In this document: one piece after another, positions 7,730 through 14,789 of the stretch
Position numbering within the stretch: the stretch's first letter is position 1
How the letters are laid out: each line of letters opens with the position of its first letter
Assembly: GCA_021826695.1 (NCBI GenBank)
Contig: JAKAYS010000016.1
Location: forward strand, 1 to 32,248
Length of the DNA: 32,248 bases
Origin: Acidobacteriota bacterium
Lineage (GTDB): Bacteria; Acidobacteriota; Terriglobia; Terriglobales; Acidobacteriaceae
Direction: 5' to 3'
Position numbers and translations under genes: made by a program
Notes under the pieces: generated by a model
Database searches by the model: none
What the model was told of the DNA's origin: nothing
Seen by the model: only the letters and a program-made list of their open reading frames with translations

Positions 7730-8638
7730 CTATCGATCGGTTTTGAGCCATGCCTCGCGCAGCCGCTCCCAGGTAACTGCAAGGCTTTCCGGTAAGACCC
7801 GCGTTTCTCCAATCACCGTCATAAAATTTGTATCTCCGGCCCAGCGCGGCAGCATGTGAAGATGCAAATGTCCAGCAACGCCAGCCCCGGCAGCCTTGCC
7901 CAGGTTCATGCCCAGGTTGATCCCGTCCGGGCGATAGACGCTTCGCAAAATCCGCTCCAGCCGCTGCGCCAACGCCATCATCTCCTGCGCTACTGGCGGT
8001 CCCAGCCTGCTTAGCTCATCGATATGGGCATACGGCACGATCATGGCGTGGCCGGAGTTGTAGGGAAATGCATTCAGGCAGACGTAGCAGTGCTCCCCAC
8101 GATAGACGATATTGACGGAGCGATCGGCTTCGTCGGGCTGCATGTCATGTTCCACTGCATACGCCGTGGCCTCCAGCAGATTACAGAAAACGCAGCTGCA
8201 ATCCCCGGGCCATTCGGCCAATAGGGGAGGCACGCCCTGGCGTGTCGCCGAGTTGACAGTGCTGACATATTGGTAGCGCCAAGGGGTCCAGAGCGTGTCC
8301 ATAGGGAAAGTATAGAGCGGATTGGTTGACATTCTCCGTGTTCGCTCCAGCAGTTCGATACCTTTGTCCACGCGTTGCAGCACCAGTGCGGTGGACGCGA
8401 CCTTGGAGGTGCTGCACATGGAAAATCGCTCGTTCAACCGAATACCTGCACGCCTTCCGGTGAATGTGTCGAGTACGGCGCACCCCAATCTGCCGCCACT
8501 TTTCTTCTGGATATCTCTCAAATCGAAGGAAATATCTTCGGTTTGTTCCCCCATCAGAAAGGCGGGTGAGGACAGGGTCGCAAGGAACATAGAGGCGATA
8601 GCTGTGCGGCGCGTAATGAGGCTTGATTCAGATTCCAT
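7730..8638 (-). CDS. In-frame fusion of a class A beta-lactamase N-terminus to a HIT family hydrolase
   Basis: A continuous 302-codon frame with two unrelated parts. Residues 1-102 resemble the first third of a class A beta-lactamase: a twin-arginine-like signal (ITRRTAIASMFLATL), LGCAVLDTFTGRRAG, then FSMCSTSKV with the SxxK motif (S76, K79). It breaks off before the SDN, Glu166 and KTG motifs, so lactamase activity is not expected. From M103 or M113 the sequence is a complete HIT hydrolase: DTLWTPWRYQYVS, CVFC, FPYNSGHAMIVPYAH, and the triad HLHLHMLPRW near residues 257-266. The HIT part resembles the AP4A-phosphorylase/Fhit-like branch and probably starts at 8332 (M103, with GGAG-like bases upstream) or 8302 (M113). 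Export of a nucleotide hydrolase by the signal would be surprising, so the HIT domain is probably made from an internal start. Confidence 0.8.
   Translation of the reverse strand: MESESSLITRRTAIASMFLATLSSPAFLMGEQTEDISFDLRDIQKKSGGRLGCAVLDTFTGRRAGIRLNERFSMCSTSKVASTALVLQRVDKGIELLERTRRMSTNPLYTFPMDTLWTPWRYQYVSTVNSATRQGVPPLLAEWPGDCSCVFCNLLEATAYAVEHDMQPDEADRSVNIVYRGEHCYVCLNAFPYNSGHAMIVPYAHIDELSRLGPPVAQEMMALAQRLERILRSVYRPDGINLGMNLGKAAGAGVAGHLHLHMLPRWAGDTNFMTVIGETRVLPESLAVTWERLREAWLKTDR
8333..8638 (-). pseudogene. Class A beta-lactamase remnant (N-terminal third only)
   Basis: These 102 codons match the start of a class A serine beta-lactamase through the helix that carries the nucleophile (S76-T-S-K79) and the following VLQRVDKGIELLER helix. 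The remaining two thirds, with the SDN loop, omega-loop Glu and KTG strand, are absent, and a HIT hydrolase follows in the same frame. I read this as a deletion remnant upstream of the HIT gene. Because the frame is intact, a translated fusion cannot be excluded. Confidence 0.65.
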
Positions 8639-8705
8639 GCTCTCCGGACATCGGCTTTGATCTCAGCTCCAACTGCCCCCTTCAAAATCCGCTCAAGTCG
8701 GCGTC

Positions 8706-9716
8706 TTATACCCGAATCACCAGCTTGCCCATATGCGCGTCTCCGGAGCGCAGTAAGGAAATTAAAGCTCCGGGGGCCTGCTCGATGCCCTGGATGGCCG
8801 TCTCCTGATGCAGCAATTTGCCCGCGCGTAGGGCGGGAATCATTTCCGCTAGAAACATCGGCATGCGGTGGAGATGATCGACCACAATAAATCCCTCCAT
8901 GCAAAGCCGTCGAATGATAACGAGCGCCAGATTACGCGGACCCGGCACTGGCGTGTTGTAACCGGATATCGCGCCACACATCGCGATGCGCCCATGATTG
9001 CGCATCGCATAGAGAGCAGCTTCCAATTGCGGGCCGGCGGTGTTGTCGAAATACACATGCAGGCCATCCGGGGCCGCCTTCTGGAGCTGTTCCATCGGGT
9101 CCGACTCGCGATAGTTGAATGCGTGGTCCACCTTCAATTGATTTCTCAGGAATGCCACTTTGGCTGCCGAGCCAGCACTGGCGATGACGCGGCATCCACG
9201 CAGTTTTGCCAACTGGCACGCAACGCTGCCCACAGCGCCAGCGCCTCCAGAGATGAAAATCGTCTCGCCTTCTTTGACACTTGCAATATCGTTCAGCCCT
9301 ACCCACGCAGTCAGTCCGGTCGCGCCCAACACGCCGAGATACGCCGAGGCCGGGGCCAGATTGGCATCGATCTCGCGCAACTGCTGTGCCGGGGCAACGA
9401 AATAATCTCGCCAGCCACAAAGACTCTGCACCCAGGTGCTGACGGGAAAACCGGCGTCACGCGATTGCACTACTTGCCCTATGGCGGCGCCATCGAGCAC
9501 CTTCCCCACAGCAAAAGGAGGAACGTAGGATTTGCCCTCATTCATGCGCCCGCGCATATAGGGGTCGACGGAGAAAAATGCGTTTCGCACCAGGACCTGC
9601 CCCGGCTGCAACTCCGGCAAATCCACGGCCGCCAGTTCGAAGTTTTCTGCAGATGGCTCACCCTGCGGGCGTGAGGCGAGTCGAATCTCTTTTGCCTGGA
9701 GCTTGCTGATGGCCAT
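8706..9716 (-). CDS. Zinc-independent NADP-dependent MDR oxidoreductase (CurA/YncB, prostaglandin-reductase type)
   Basis: A 336-residue medium-chain reductase that uses NAD(P)H to reduce alpha,beta-unsaturated carbonyls. The N-terminal GroES-like domain has the family pattern RNAFFSVDPYMRGRMNEGKSYVPPFAVG. The Rossmann part shows the AYLGVLGATGLTAWVGL region and then VFISGGAGAVGSVACQLAKLRGCRVI, a variant of the AAxGxVG dinucleotide motif. DHAFNYRE and HVYFDNTAGPQLEAAL are also typical. No zinc ligands are present, as expected for this branch. The open frame extends upstream to 9869, but the ATG at 9716 (MAISKLQAKEIRLASRP) is where homology-like sequence begins. It lies 67 nt upstream of the beta-lactamase/HIT gene on the same strand and may be co-transcribed with it. 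Confidence 0.93.
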   Translation of the reverse strand: MAISKLQAKEIRLASRPQGEPSAENFELAAVDLPELQPGQVLVRNAFFSVDPYMRGRMNEGKSYVPPFAVGKVLDGAAIGQVVQSRDAGFPVSTWVQSLCGWRDYFVAPAQQLREIDANLAPASAYLGVLGATGLTAWVGLNDIASVKEGETIFISGGAGAVGSVACQLAKLRGCRVIASAGSAAKVAFLRNQLKVDHAFNYRESDPMEQLQKAAPDGLHVYFDNTAGPQLEAALYAMRNHGRIAMCGAISGYNTPVPGPRNLALVIIRRLCMEGFIVVDHLHRMPMFLAEMIPALRAGKLLHQETAIQGIEQAPGALISLLRSGDAHMGKLVIRV

Positions 9717-9889
9717 GGAAAAACACTCTTGAATGCTGGGATTCTTTGCAGTCACCCTGGCCCCAACCAGCGGTCGTCTCACATTGGTGACAGCATTCCC
9801 TCTCGGCATTATGCACCCTTTATAGGACAAAAAACCAACTTGAAAAAATCCGGGGCAGGCATGTTCCATGGGATTTGTTGTTCATTTCG

Positions 9890-9919
9890 TTGACACTGTT
9901 TTCCACCGGTTGGTATAGT
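9890..9919 (+). promoter_or_regulatory. Strong candidate promoter of rpsA
   Basis: A perfect -35 box TTGACA (9890-9895) and a near-consensus -10 box TATAGT (9914-9919) are spaced by 18 nt. Transcription would begin near 9926, giving a leader of about 240-300 nt before rpsA. This is the best sigma-70-type match I noticed in the window. Confidence 0.65.
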
Positions 9920-10164
9920 TTGAAGTGGCGGCAAAGTCCCTTGGACTCATGTGCTTTGCCTCCCATCGAGGGTTCTGCTCGTCCCCGGCTCAAAATTTCG
10001 TTCTGGCCTGCAGGTATAAGGTTGGAGTTGTCTCTAGCAAACTCCCCAGTTGCCTGCATCCCAAACCATATCGATGAGACCGAAAGACAGAAGCAGCCTT
10101 CGATTTCCCGCCGGTCGCAAAGACTTCCCTTCGGGGTAGACTTTAACAACTGGCGAGATAAGGA

Positions 10165-12216
10165 ATGCCATCAACCTCGGTAACGATCGTTGATGACAGC
10201 CCCATACAAAGCGCCAGACGCTTTGTAATGAGTCTGGAGCCCGCTGTCCCTATGGTAGACGTCCTCAATCCCGAACACACTGAGAGCAAACCCCTGAACA
10301 CAGAACTGGAAGCCACCGAAATCGCCACGGTCGCGGCGGAAGCCGACGCGCCTGAATCCACCCATAACTTTTCCGCTTCGGCGGAGAACCAACACGCGGA
10401 ACATAACCACGCCGACAATCAGATCGCCAAAAACCGAATTCCCGGCGTTTCCACCGCTTCGCCTTCAGAAGGCGCCTCGCAACATGAAGAAGAGATGGAC
10501 TTTGGCGCTCTTCTGGAATCGTTTGAAAACGAGCAGGCCGCCGCGGAAGCCGCGCAGGCCGTGGACGGCAACGTCGTCACTGGCACCGTAATCAAGCTGA
10601 CCGACAAGCATGTCGTCGTCGATGTGGGCCTTAAGTCCGAAGGACTGATACCCATTGAGCAGGTGCTCGACCATACCGGCCAGTCGAAGTTGCAGCCTGG
10701 CCAGGTGATCGAAGTGGTCGTAGAGCGCGAGGAGCCCGAAGGCGGCTATCTGCTGAACTACGACAAGGCGCTGCGCCATCGCGTATGGGACACCATCGAA
10801 AAAGCCGCCAATGACAAGACCCCCGTCAGCGGCATGGTTGTCAGCCGCGTCAAGGGCGGATTGACGGTAGACATTGGCATCAAGGCATTTTTGCCTGGTT
10901 CGCAGGTGGAGATTCGTCCGGTCCGCAATCTGGAATCCTACATCGGGCAGACCATTGAAGTTCGCGTCATTAAGCTGAATAAAAAGCGCGGCAATGTGGT
11001 CGTCTCTCGCAAAGAACTTCTGGAAGATGAGGTTTCCGTCAAGCGCACGCTGACGCTGGACCATCTGGAAGAAGGCACCATTCTGACCGGCACAGTAAAG
11101 AACCTGACCGAGTATGGCGCGTTCGTGGACCTGGGTGGCATCGATGGCTTGCTGCACGTCACCGACATGTCCTGGGGCCGCCTCACGCATCCCCGCGATC
11201 TGGTCAACGTGGCGGATGAGATTCAGGTAAAGGTGCTGAAGTTCGATCGCGAGAAGCAGCGCATTTCGCTTGGCTTCAAACAGTTGACTCCGGACCCATG
11301 GCTCGACGTAGCAGAGCGTTATCCCGTAGGCGCGCGGGTGCGCGGTCGCGTTCTTAGCGTCACAGACTACGGCGCATTTGTGGAACTGGAACAAGGCATT
11401 GAAGGTCTGGTGCACGTTTCGGAGATGACATGGTCCAAGCGCATGAAGCACCCGACCAAGCTGGTCAAGCCCGGCGAAGAAATTGAAACCATCATTCTGA
11501 ATGTCAACCCCGCCGACCGCCGCATCTCTCTTGGCATGAAGCAATTGCTGGAAAATCCCTGGGAGCACCTGTCGGAGCGGTACACCACCGGCAGCATCGT
11601 CGAAGGGCGGGTCCGCAACCTGACTGAGTTTGGCGCATTTATTGAAATTGAAGATGGCATCGACGGGCTGGTCCATGTCAGCAATATGAGCTGGACCAAG
11701 CGCATCAAGCATCCTTCGGAAGTGGTCAAAAAGGGCGACAAGATCAAGGCGGTCGTGCTCGGAATTGAAGCCGAGCATCGCCGCCTGTCGCTTGGCATCA
11801 AACAGCTTCAGCCGGACGTGTGGGAGTCGTTCTTTGCCCAGCACCGTATCAATGACGTGTTGCGCGGCAAGGTGCTGCGCATGGCGCAATTCGGTGCATT
11901 TGTCGAACTGGCCGATGGAGTCGAGGGTCTCTGCCACATTTCAGAAGCCACCGACATCCATGGCTCTCCAGTGAAGCTGGATGTGGACCAGGAACACGAA
12001 TTCAAGATCATCAAAATGAACGCGGAAGAGAAGAAGATCGGTTTGAGTATGCGTGCCGTTGGAGTAGAAGCCACTCGCGCGGATGTAGAAGCTTACAGGG
12101 GGCCCTCTTCCGGCCCGTCGCAGGCCACTTCCACTTCTTCGCAGTCTTCCTCGTCTTCGTCCTCTTCGACGACGCTCGGAGATTTGATCAACTGGAAGCG
12201 CAGCGAACGAGAATAA
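10165..12216 (+). CDS. rpsA: 30S ribosomal protein S1 with six S1 domains and an acidic N-terminal extension
   Basis: A protein of 683 residues from the first ATG, or 662 from the ATG at 10228. After an acidic low-complexity leader of about 130 residues come six S1 RNA-binding domains, roughly at residues 133-200, 217-285, 302-374, 388-461, 475-548 and 562-635. Domains 3-6 carry the clear signature TEYGAFVDL/IDGLLHVTDMSW and close relatives. The last is followed by a Ser-rich tail (about 650-672). S1 binds mRNA on the small subunit and helps place it for initiation. E. coli S1 is 557 residues, so the N- and C-terminal extensions are extra. The start is uncertain: the ATG at 10165 has AAGGA directly touching it, too close to be ideal, and the ATG at 10228 follows a hairpin. 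A clear terminator lies at 12240-12275. Confidence 0.93.
   Translation: MPSTSVTIVDDSPIQSARRFVMSLEPAVPMVDVLNPEHTESKPLNTELEATEIATVAAEADAPESTHNFSASAENQHAEHNHADNQIAKNRIPGVSTASPSEGASQHEEEMDFGALLESFENEQAAAEAAQAVDGNVVTGTVIKLTDKHVVVDVGLKSEGLIPIEQVLDHTGQSKLQPGQVIEVVVEREEPEGGYLLNYDKALRHRVWDTIEKAANDKTPVSGMVVSRVKGGLTVDIGIKAFLPGSQVEIRPVRNLESYIGQTIEVRVIKLNKKRGNVVVSRKELLEDEVSVKRTLTLDHLEEGTILTGTVKNLTEYGAFVDLGGIDGLLHVTDMSWGRLTHPRDLVNVADEIQVKVLKFDREKQRISLGFKQLTPDPWLDVAERYPVGARVRGRVLSVTDYGAFVELEQGIEGLVHVSEMTWSKRMKHPTKLVKPGEEIETIILNVNPADRRISLGMKQLLENPWEHLSERYTTGSIVEGRVRNLTEFGAFIEIEDGIDGLVHVSNMSWTKRIKHPSEVVKKGDKIKAVVLGIEAEHRRLSLGIKQLQPDVWESFFAQHRINDVLRGKVLRMAQFGAFVELADGVEGLCHISEATDIHGSPVKLDVDQEHEFKIIKMNAEEKKIGLSMRAVGVEATRADVEAYRGPSSGPSQATSTSSQSSSSSSSSTTLGDLINWKRSERE
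10169..10226 (+). promoter_or_regulatory. Structured leader segment upstream of the internal rpsA start codon
   Basis: Two hairpins lie between the two possible rpsA start codons. CATCAAC (10169-10175) pairs with GTTGATG (10189-10195). ACAAAGCG (10206-10213) pairs perfectly with CGCTTTGT (10219-10226) around a 5-nt loop, ending 1 nt before the ATG at 10228. No proper Shine-Dalgarno sequence precedes either start. In E. coli, S1 represses its own mRNA through a structured leader without a strong Shine-Dalgarno sequence, so a similar role is plausible but unproven. Confidence 0.4.
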
Positions 12217-12239
12217 GGACCTCGTAACCGTGAAATGCT

Positions 12240-12275
12240 GAAGCGCCGTCTGCAATGCGGACGGCGCTTCTTTTT
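12240..12275 (+). terminator. Rho-independent terminator of rpsA
   Basis: A perfect 11-bp GC-rich stem, GAAGCGCCGTC (12240-12250) with GACGGCGCTTC (12260-12270) around a 9-nt loop, is followed at once by five T residues. It lies 24 nt after the rpsA stop codon. Confidence 0.92.
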
Positions 12276-12331
12276 GCCTGTAACGTGACGCGTTTCTCGC
12301 AGACCTGGAGAACTATCTAAGTTGCAAAAAA

Positions 12332-12730
12332 CTACTTGCTGGTATCGATCGTGATGATCACACGGAAAACATTCCGACTGTCAAAAGAACTGATGGTCTT
12401 AATCTTGCTCTTTTTGTTGTCGAGCTGGGCCCACAGTTTGTAATCGTCGTTCGGCGAGAGCTGCTCAAAGCGATAGGCCCCGTCCTCTTGCGTTATATAA
12501 CTTTCCACGCTCAAAGTCCGCAGGTCGCTCAAGTAGACGATGGCGCTCCTGATTGGAGTGCCCGAGGCATCGATGACCCTGCCTTGCACGGAACGTTGTA
12601 CGTTCTCCGCGACGGCGCAAGTCGTCGAAAAATATTCAATCGCAGCGATAAGGCAAAAAATCGTACCGAGCAACCCGGCAAAAACCAGCAAACGCGTTTT
12701 AGAAGAACGCGCGGTTTGCATGCGTTTCAT
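12332..12730 (-). CDS. Signal-anchored protein with a carboxypeptidase regulatory-like (CarboxypepD_reg) domain
   Basis: A 132-residue protein. It has a basic N-terminus, one hydrophobic segment (about residues 13-31) that is a signal peptide or anchor, then a single beta-sandwich domain of the CarboxypepD_reg type. The recognisable pattern is VQGRVIDASGTPIRSAIVYLSD, then ITQEDGAYRFEQLSPNDDYKLWAQ, as in the transthyretin-like domains common in acidobacterial and Bacteroidetes envelope proteins. Such domains are usually structural or carbohydrate-binding and occur at the N-terminus of TonB-dependent receptors; here the domain stands alone. The gene starts 15 nt after the stop of the LysW-like gene, so the two probably form one transcription unit. 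The true start could also be the ATG three codons later (12721). Its function is unknown. Confidence 0.8.
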   Translation of the reverse strand: MKRMQTARSSKTRLLVFAGLLGTIFCLIAAIEYFSTTCAVAENVQRSVQGRVIDASGTPIRSAIVYLSDLRTLSVESYITQEDGAYRFEQLSPNDDYKLWAQLDNKKSKIKTISSFDSRNVFRVIITIDTSK

Positions 12731-12745
12731 CAGTTCTCAACCTCT

Positions 12746-12940
12746 CTATTCTTCCTCTTCATCCGTGAAAGCAATGGCGCTCTCATCGTATCCGCTTTCT
12801 TCCACTTTGCTCAACTCAATAGGGTCCGTGTTGACCACTTCATATTGGACGCCACACTCTTCGCAGAGAACGATTTCGCCTTCATCAACTTCATCTTCTG
12901 CAAACGTTAACGGATTTTCACACTCTGGACAGACATGCAT
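12746..12940 (-). CDS. LysW-like zinc-ribbon protein with acidic C-terminal tail
   Basis: A 64-residue acidic protein resembling LysW, the amino-group carrier of the bacterial lysine/ornithine pathway. Two CxxC knuckles (C4-C7 in CPEC and C26-C29 in CEEC) flank an [11 protein letters not shown] core, followed by [11 protein letters not shown], the part that looks most like LysW. LysW of Thermus ends in EDWGE, and the terminal Glu carries the substrate. Here the tail is DEEEE, still ending in Glu but without the Trp-Gly motif. No LysX/ArgX ligase or lysine gene is nearby, so the function could be a carrier in another pathway or simply a zinc ribbon. AAGGAG lies 6 nt upstream of the ATG. The downstream partner at 12332-12730 is only 15 nt away. 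Confidence 0.75.
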   Translation of the reverse strand: MHVCPECENPLTFAEDEVDEGEIVLCEECGVQYEVVNTDPIELSKVEESGYDESAIAFTDEEEE

Positions 12941-13207
12941 GACGGCTCCTTTAGCGTCTTTTCGTTAATGGGGATGGAAATGCCTGTTTAGCAAACATCC
13001 ATCGAGGATAGTTTATGAGAATGGCTGGTCACGTCAAGCGCATGATTTGCACAGCCACTCGATTTTTATACGGACAGAAAAACACTACACGAAAACATCG
13101 ACACATTCTTGTGTCCTCAACTTTTTAAAATTTCTTGCAAGCCCTTGGCCAGCAACCAGTACGTATCGACAACTCTAATTTACACAACCGACATTCCTGG
13201 TCATCTT

Positions 13208-13254
13208 GGAGTGACCGACCCACTGCACGGCCAGCGCAGTGGGCCGGTCACTCC
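13208..13254. repeat. Large perfect-type hairpin (19-bp stem, one mismatch)
   Basis: GGAGTGACCG-A-CCCACTGC (13208-13226) pairs with its reverse complement at 13236-13254, with one mismatch (13218 against 13244) and a 9-nt loop. It lies 10 nt before copy 1 of the 132-bp repeat. No T-run follows on either strand, so it is not a classic terminator. Confidence 0.7.
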
Positions 13255-13264
13255 ATATCAGAGC

Positions 13265-13396
13265 GTGTTTCATAAATACGGTTTGTATCAGGGCATGGCT
13301 TTCCGCCGCGGCGGATACTGCAAAATGCTCAAGAATCGTGGGCTTTAGCCCCTGAAGATTTTTAACTGATCCGGCCCAAAAGTATTTATGAAACAC
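13265..13396. repeat. 132-bp dispersed repeat, copy 1 (MITE-like, 15-bp perfect terminal inverted repeats)
   Basis: The element begins GTGTTTCATAAATAC (13265-13279) and ends with its exact reverse complement (13382-13396). Inside are the palindrome TCCGCCGCGGCGGA and the small hairpin GGGCTTTAGCCC. The same 132-bp unit recurs at 25364-25495 with about nine differences by eye, and a damaged copy lies at 18419-18517. It has no coding capacity of note. This looks like a non-autonomous element or a REP-type family; no matching transposase is in the window. Confidence 0.85.
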
Positions 13397-13656
13397 ATTC
13401 CCAATCAAATTCAACCAGCCGTTCGGTTCACGCAACACATTCGCCGTCCAATAGGGATTTCTAGCAATACCATCCGGATATTTCCAGTTTAGTCAGTTTC
13501 AGGAGCCACAGCACGCTTTCCGTGAAAGGAAAAAATTACCTGCCAGGCCGCTCTGATTATGGCGGATTGTTCGCATCCCAGTTTCTTGCCAAAATTCCAC
13601 ACCACCCCCATCAATCGAGTAGCGCAAGACGCCCTCAGGTCGTAGGCTGGAGAGGT

Positions 13657-14484
13657 ATGCCTCGTTCGAGTCCGATGATGTTGTCTTTCCCCCCGTTTGC
13701 GGGAATGGTCCGCAAGATCATTCTGGCTACCCTTGCGATTTTTTTCGCTCTCCTGTTGCTGCGCTGGATCGAGCCCGCCATTGTCGGCAGCATCTTTGCC
13801 GCGGCCGCGCTAACGCCTTCTATGGTGATGCACGGAGCGGTCTGGCAGTTGGTCACTTACAGTTTCCTTAGCGGCGGAATCTTCCAGGTCGCGTTCGACA
13901 TGCTTTCGCTTTGGTTCATCGGCTCGTATCTGGAAACGACCTACGGCACGCGCTGGGTGACGGAGCTTTACTTTATCTCCGTCGTTGGAGCTGCGCTGAC
14001 CACTGTGGCCGTTTCGTATTCGCACATCTTCCACATGACCCAGTATGCGACGACCTATGGCGCGGCTGGCGGCATTTTTGGCCTGATGGCTGCCTTTGGA
14101 GTACTGCTCGGCGACCAGACCTTTATGCTGTTCCCACTGCCCATTTCCATTCGCGCTAAATATCTGGTGATCATTTACATGCTGATTGCGCTCGCGAGCG
14201 TCATCCAAGGCCCCAGCGGCTTTGTGTACCTGGCATATTTAGGCGGCGCGCTGTTTGGGTACATCTACGTGAAGCACGCCCCACGTCGCGGCTATGCCTT
14301 CGCCGCATCGGAGCGGGCATTTTCCCTGCGCAACGGATATTATCGCTGGAAGCGGCGTCGCGCCGCTCGTAAGTTCGAGGTCTACATGCGCAAGCACGGT
14401 CGCAACGTAAAATTTGACGGCCAAGGCCGACTCATCGATCCCGACGAAAAGAACGATCCCAATGATCGCCGCTGGATGAATTAA
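13657..14484 (+). CDS. Rhomboid-fold membrane protein, predicted catalytically inactive
   Basis: A 275-residue protein with about six membrane helices (from about residue 18 to 206) and a basic cytosolic tail of some 70 residues. The fold is rhomboid: the WQLVTYSFLSGG loop, DMLSLWFIGSYLETTYGT, then YGAAGGIFGLMAAF and YLGGALFGY. In active rhomboid proteases the GxSG motif supplies the Ser nucleophile and an AHLGG-type helix supplies the His. Here the Ser position is Ala137 (GAAG) and the His position is Tyr194 (AYLGG). Two other usual conserved positions in the FLHGG...H..FN region are also changed. It should therefore be a pseudoprotease, perhaps binding or guiding membrane proteins. The frame extends to a GTG at 13522, but the ATG at 13657 is preceded by GGAGAGG and starts just before the first helix. 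Confidence 0.85.
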   Translation: MPRSSPMMLSFPPFAGMVRKIILATLAIFFALLLLRWIEPAIVGSIFAAAALTPSMVMHGAVWQLVTYSFLSGGIFQVAFDMLSLWFIGSYLETTYGTRWVTELYFISVVGAALTTVAVSYSHIFHMTQYATTYGAAGGIFGLMAAFGVLLGDQTFMLFPLPISIRAKYLVIIYMLIALASVIQGPSGFVYLAYLGGALFGYIYVKHAPRRGYAFAASERAFSLRNGYYRWKRRRAARKFEVYMRKHGRNVKFDGQGRLIDPDEKNDPNDRRWMN

Positions 14485-14789
14485 ATCCGATCGATCGTTA
14501 GTGCGGTCGGATGTCAAAAAAAGAGTCATTCTGAACCGAGGTCGTTCGCCGCGCCTGCCCGCTGCGGAGGGGCGACCGAAGAATGACACACTTTATTTTC
14601 GATGCAGTATCTGTAAATCCACATCTGGGGTTCAACAATCGGGTGGCCCATCCTTCGCGCCTTTTGCGAAGGGTAGAATCGAACTTTTTCGCTAAAGCCT
14701 ACCCTTGCTGCGCAAGGATAGAGCACCCTTCATCTATCTTTTTCCCAGATGAGCCGCAAAAAACGCGGCGCATCTGGGGCACCCAGGCT
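14485..14789. repeat. Intergenic cluster of short palindromic repeats
   Basis: About 300 nt between two convergent genes, filled with small inverted repeats. 14525-14587 is flanked by GTCATTCT and AGAATGAC and contains a GC-rich core (CGCCGCGCCTGCCCGCTGCGG) also found near 31871-31891. Perfect stems lie at 14652-14672 (CCTTCGC / GCGAAGG) and 14703-14717 (CCTTGC / GCAAGG). These resemble REP-type elements. They could help terminate transcription from both sides, but no classic terminator is visible. Confidence 0.6.

Noticed and set aside
10465-11937. 490-codon reverse frame inside rpsA
   Set aside because: It mirrors the repeated S1 domains on the coding strand and has no domain of its own.
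13522-13656. Longer N-terminus of the rhomboid-like protein from a GTG
   Set aside because: The added 45 residues have no membrane or family features, and the ATG at 13657 has a better ribosome binding site.
14485-14530. Terminator of the rhomboid-like gene
   Set aside because: The imperfect stem ATCCGATC / GGTCGGAT is followed by A residues rather than T on the coding strand, so it does not fit a rho-independent terminator.
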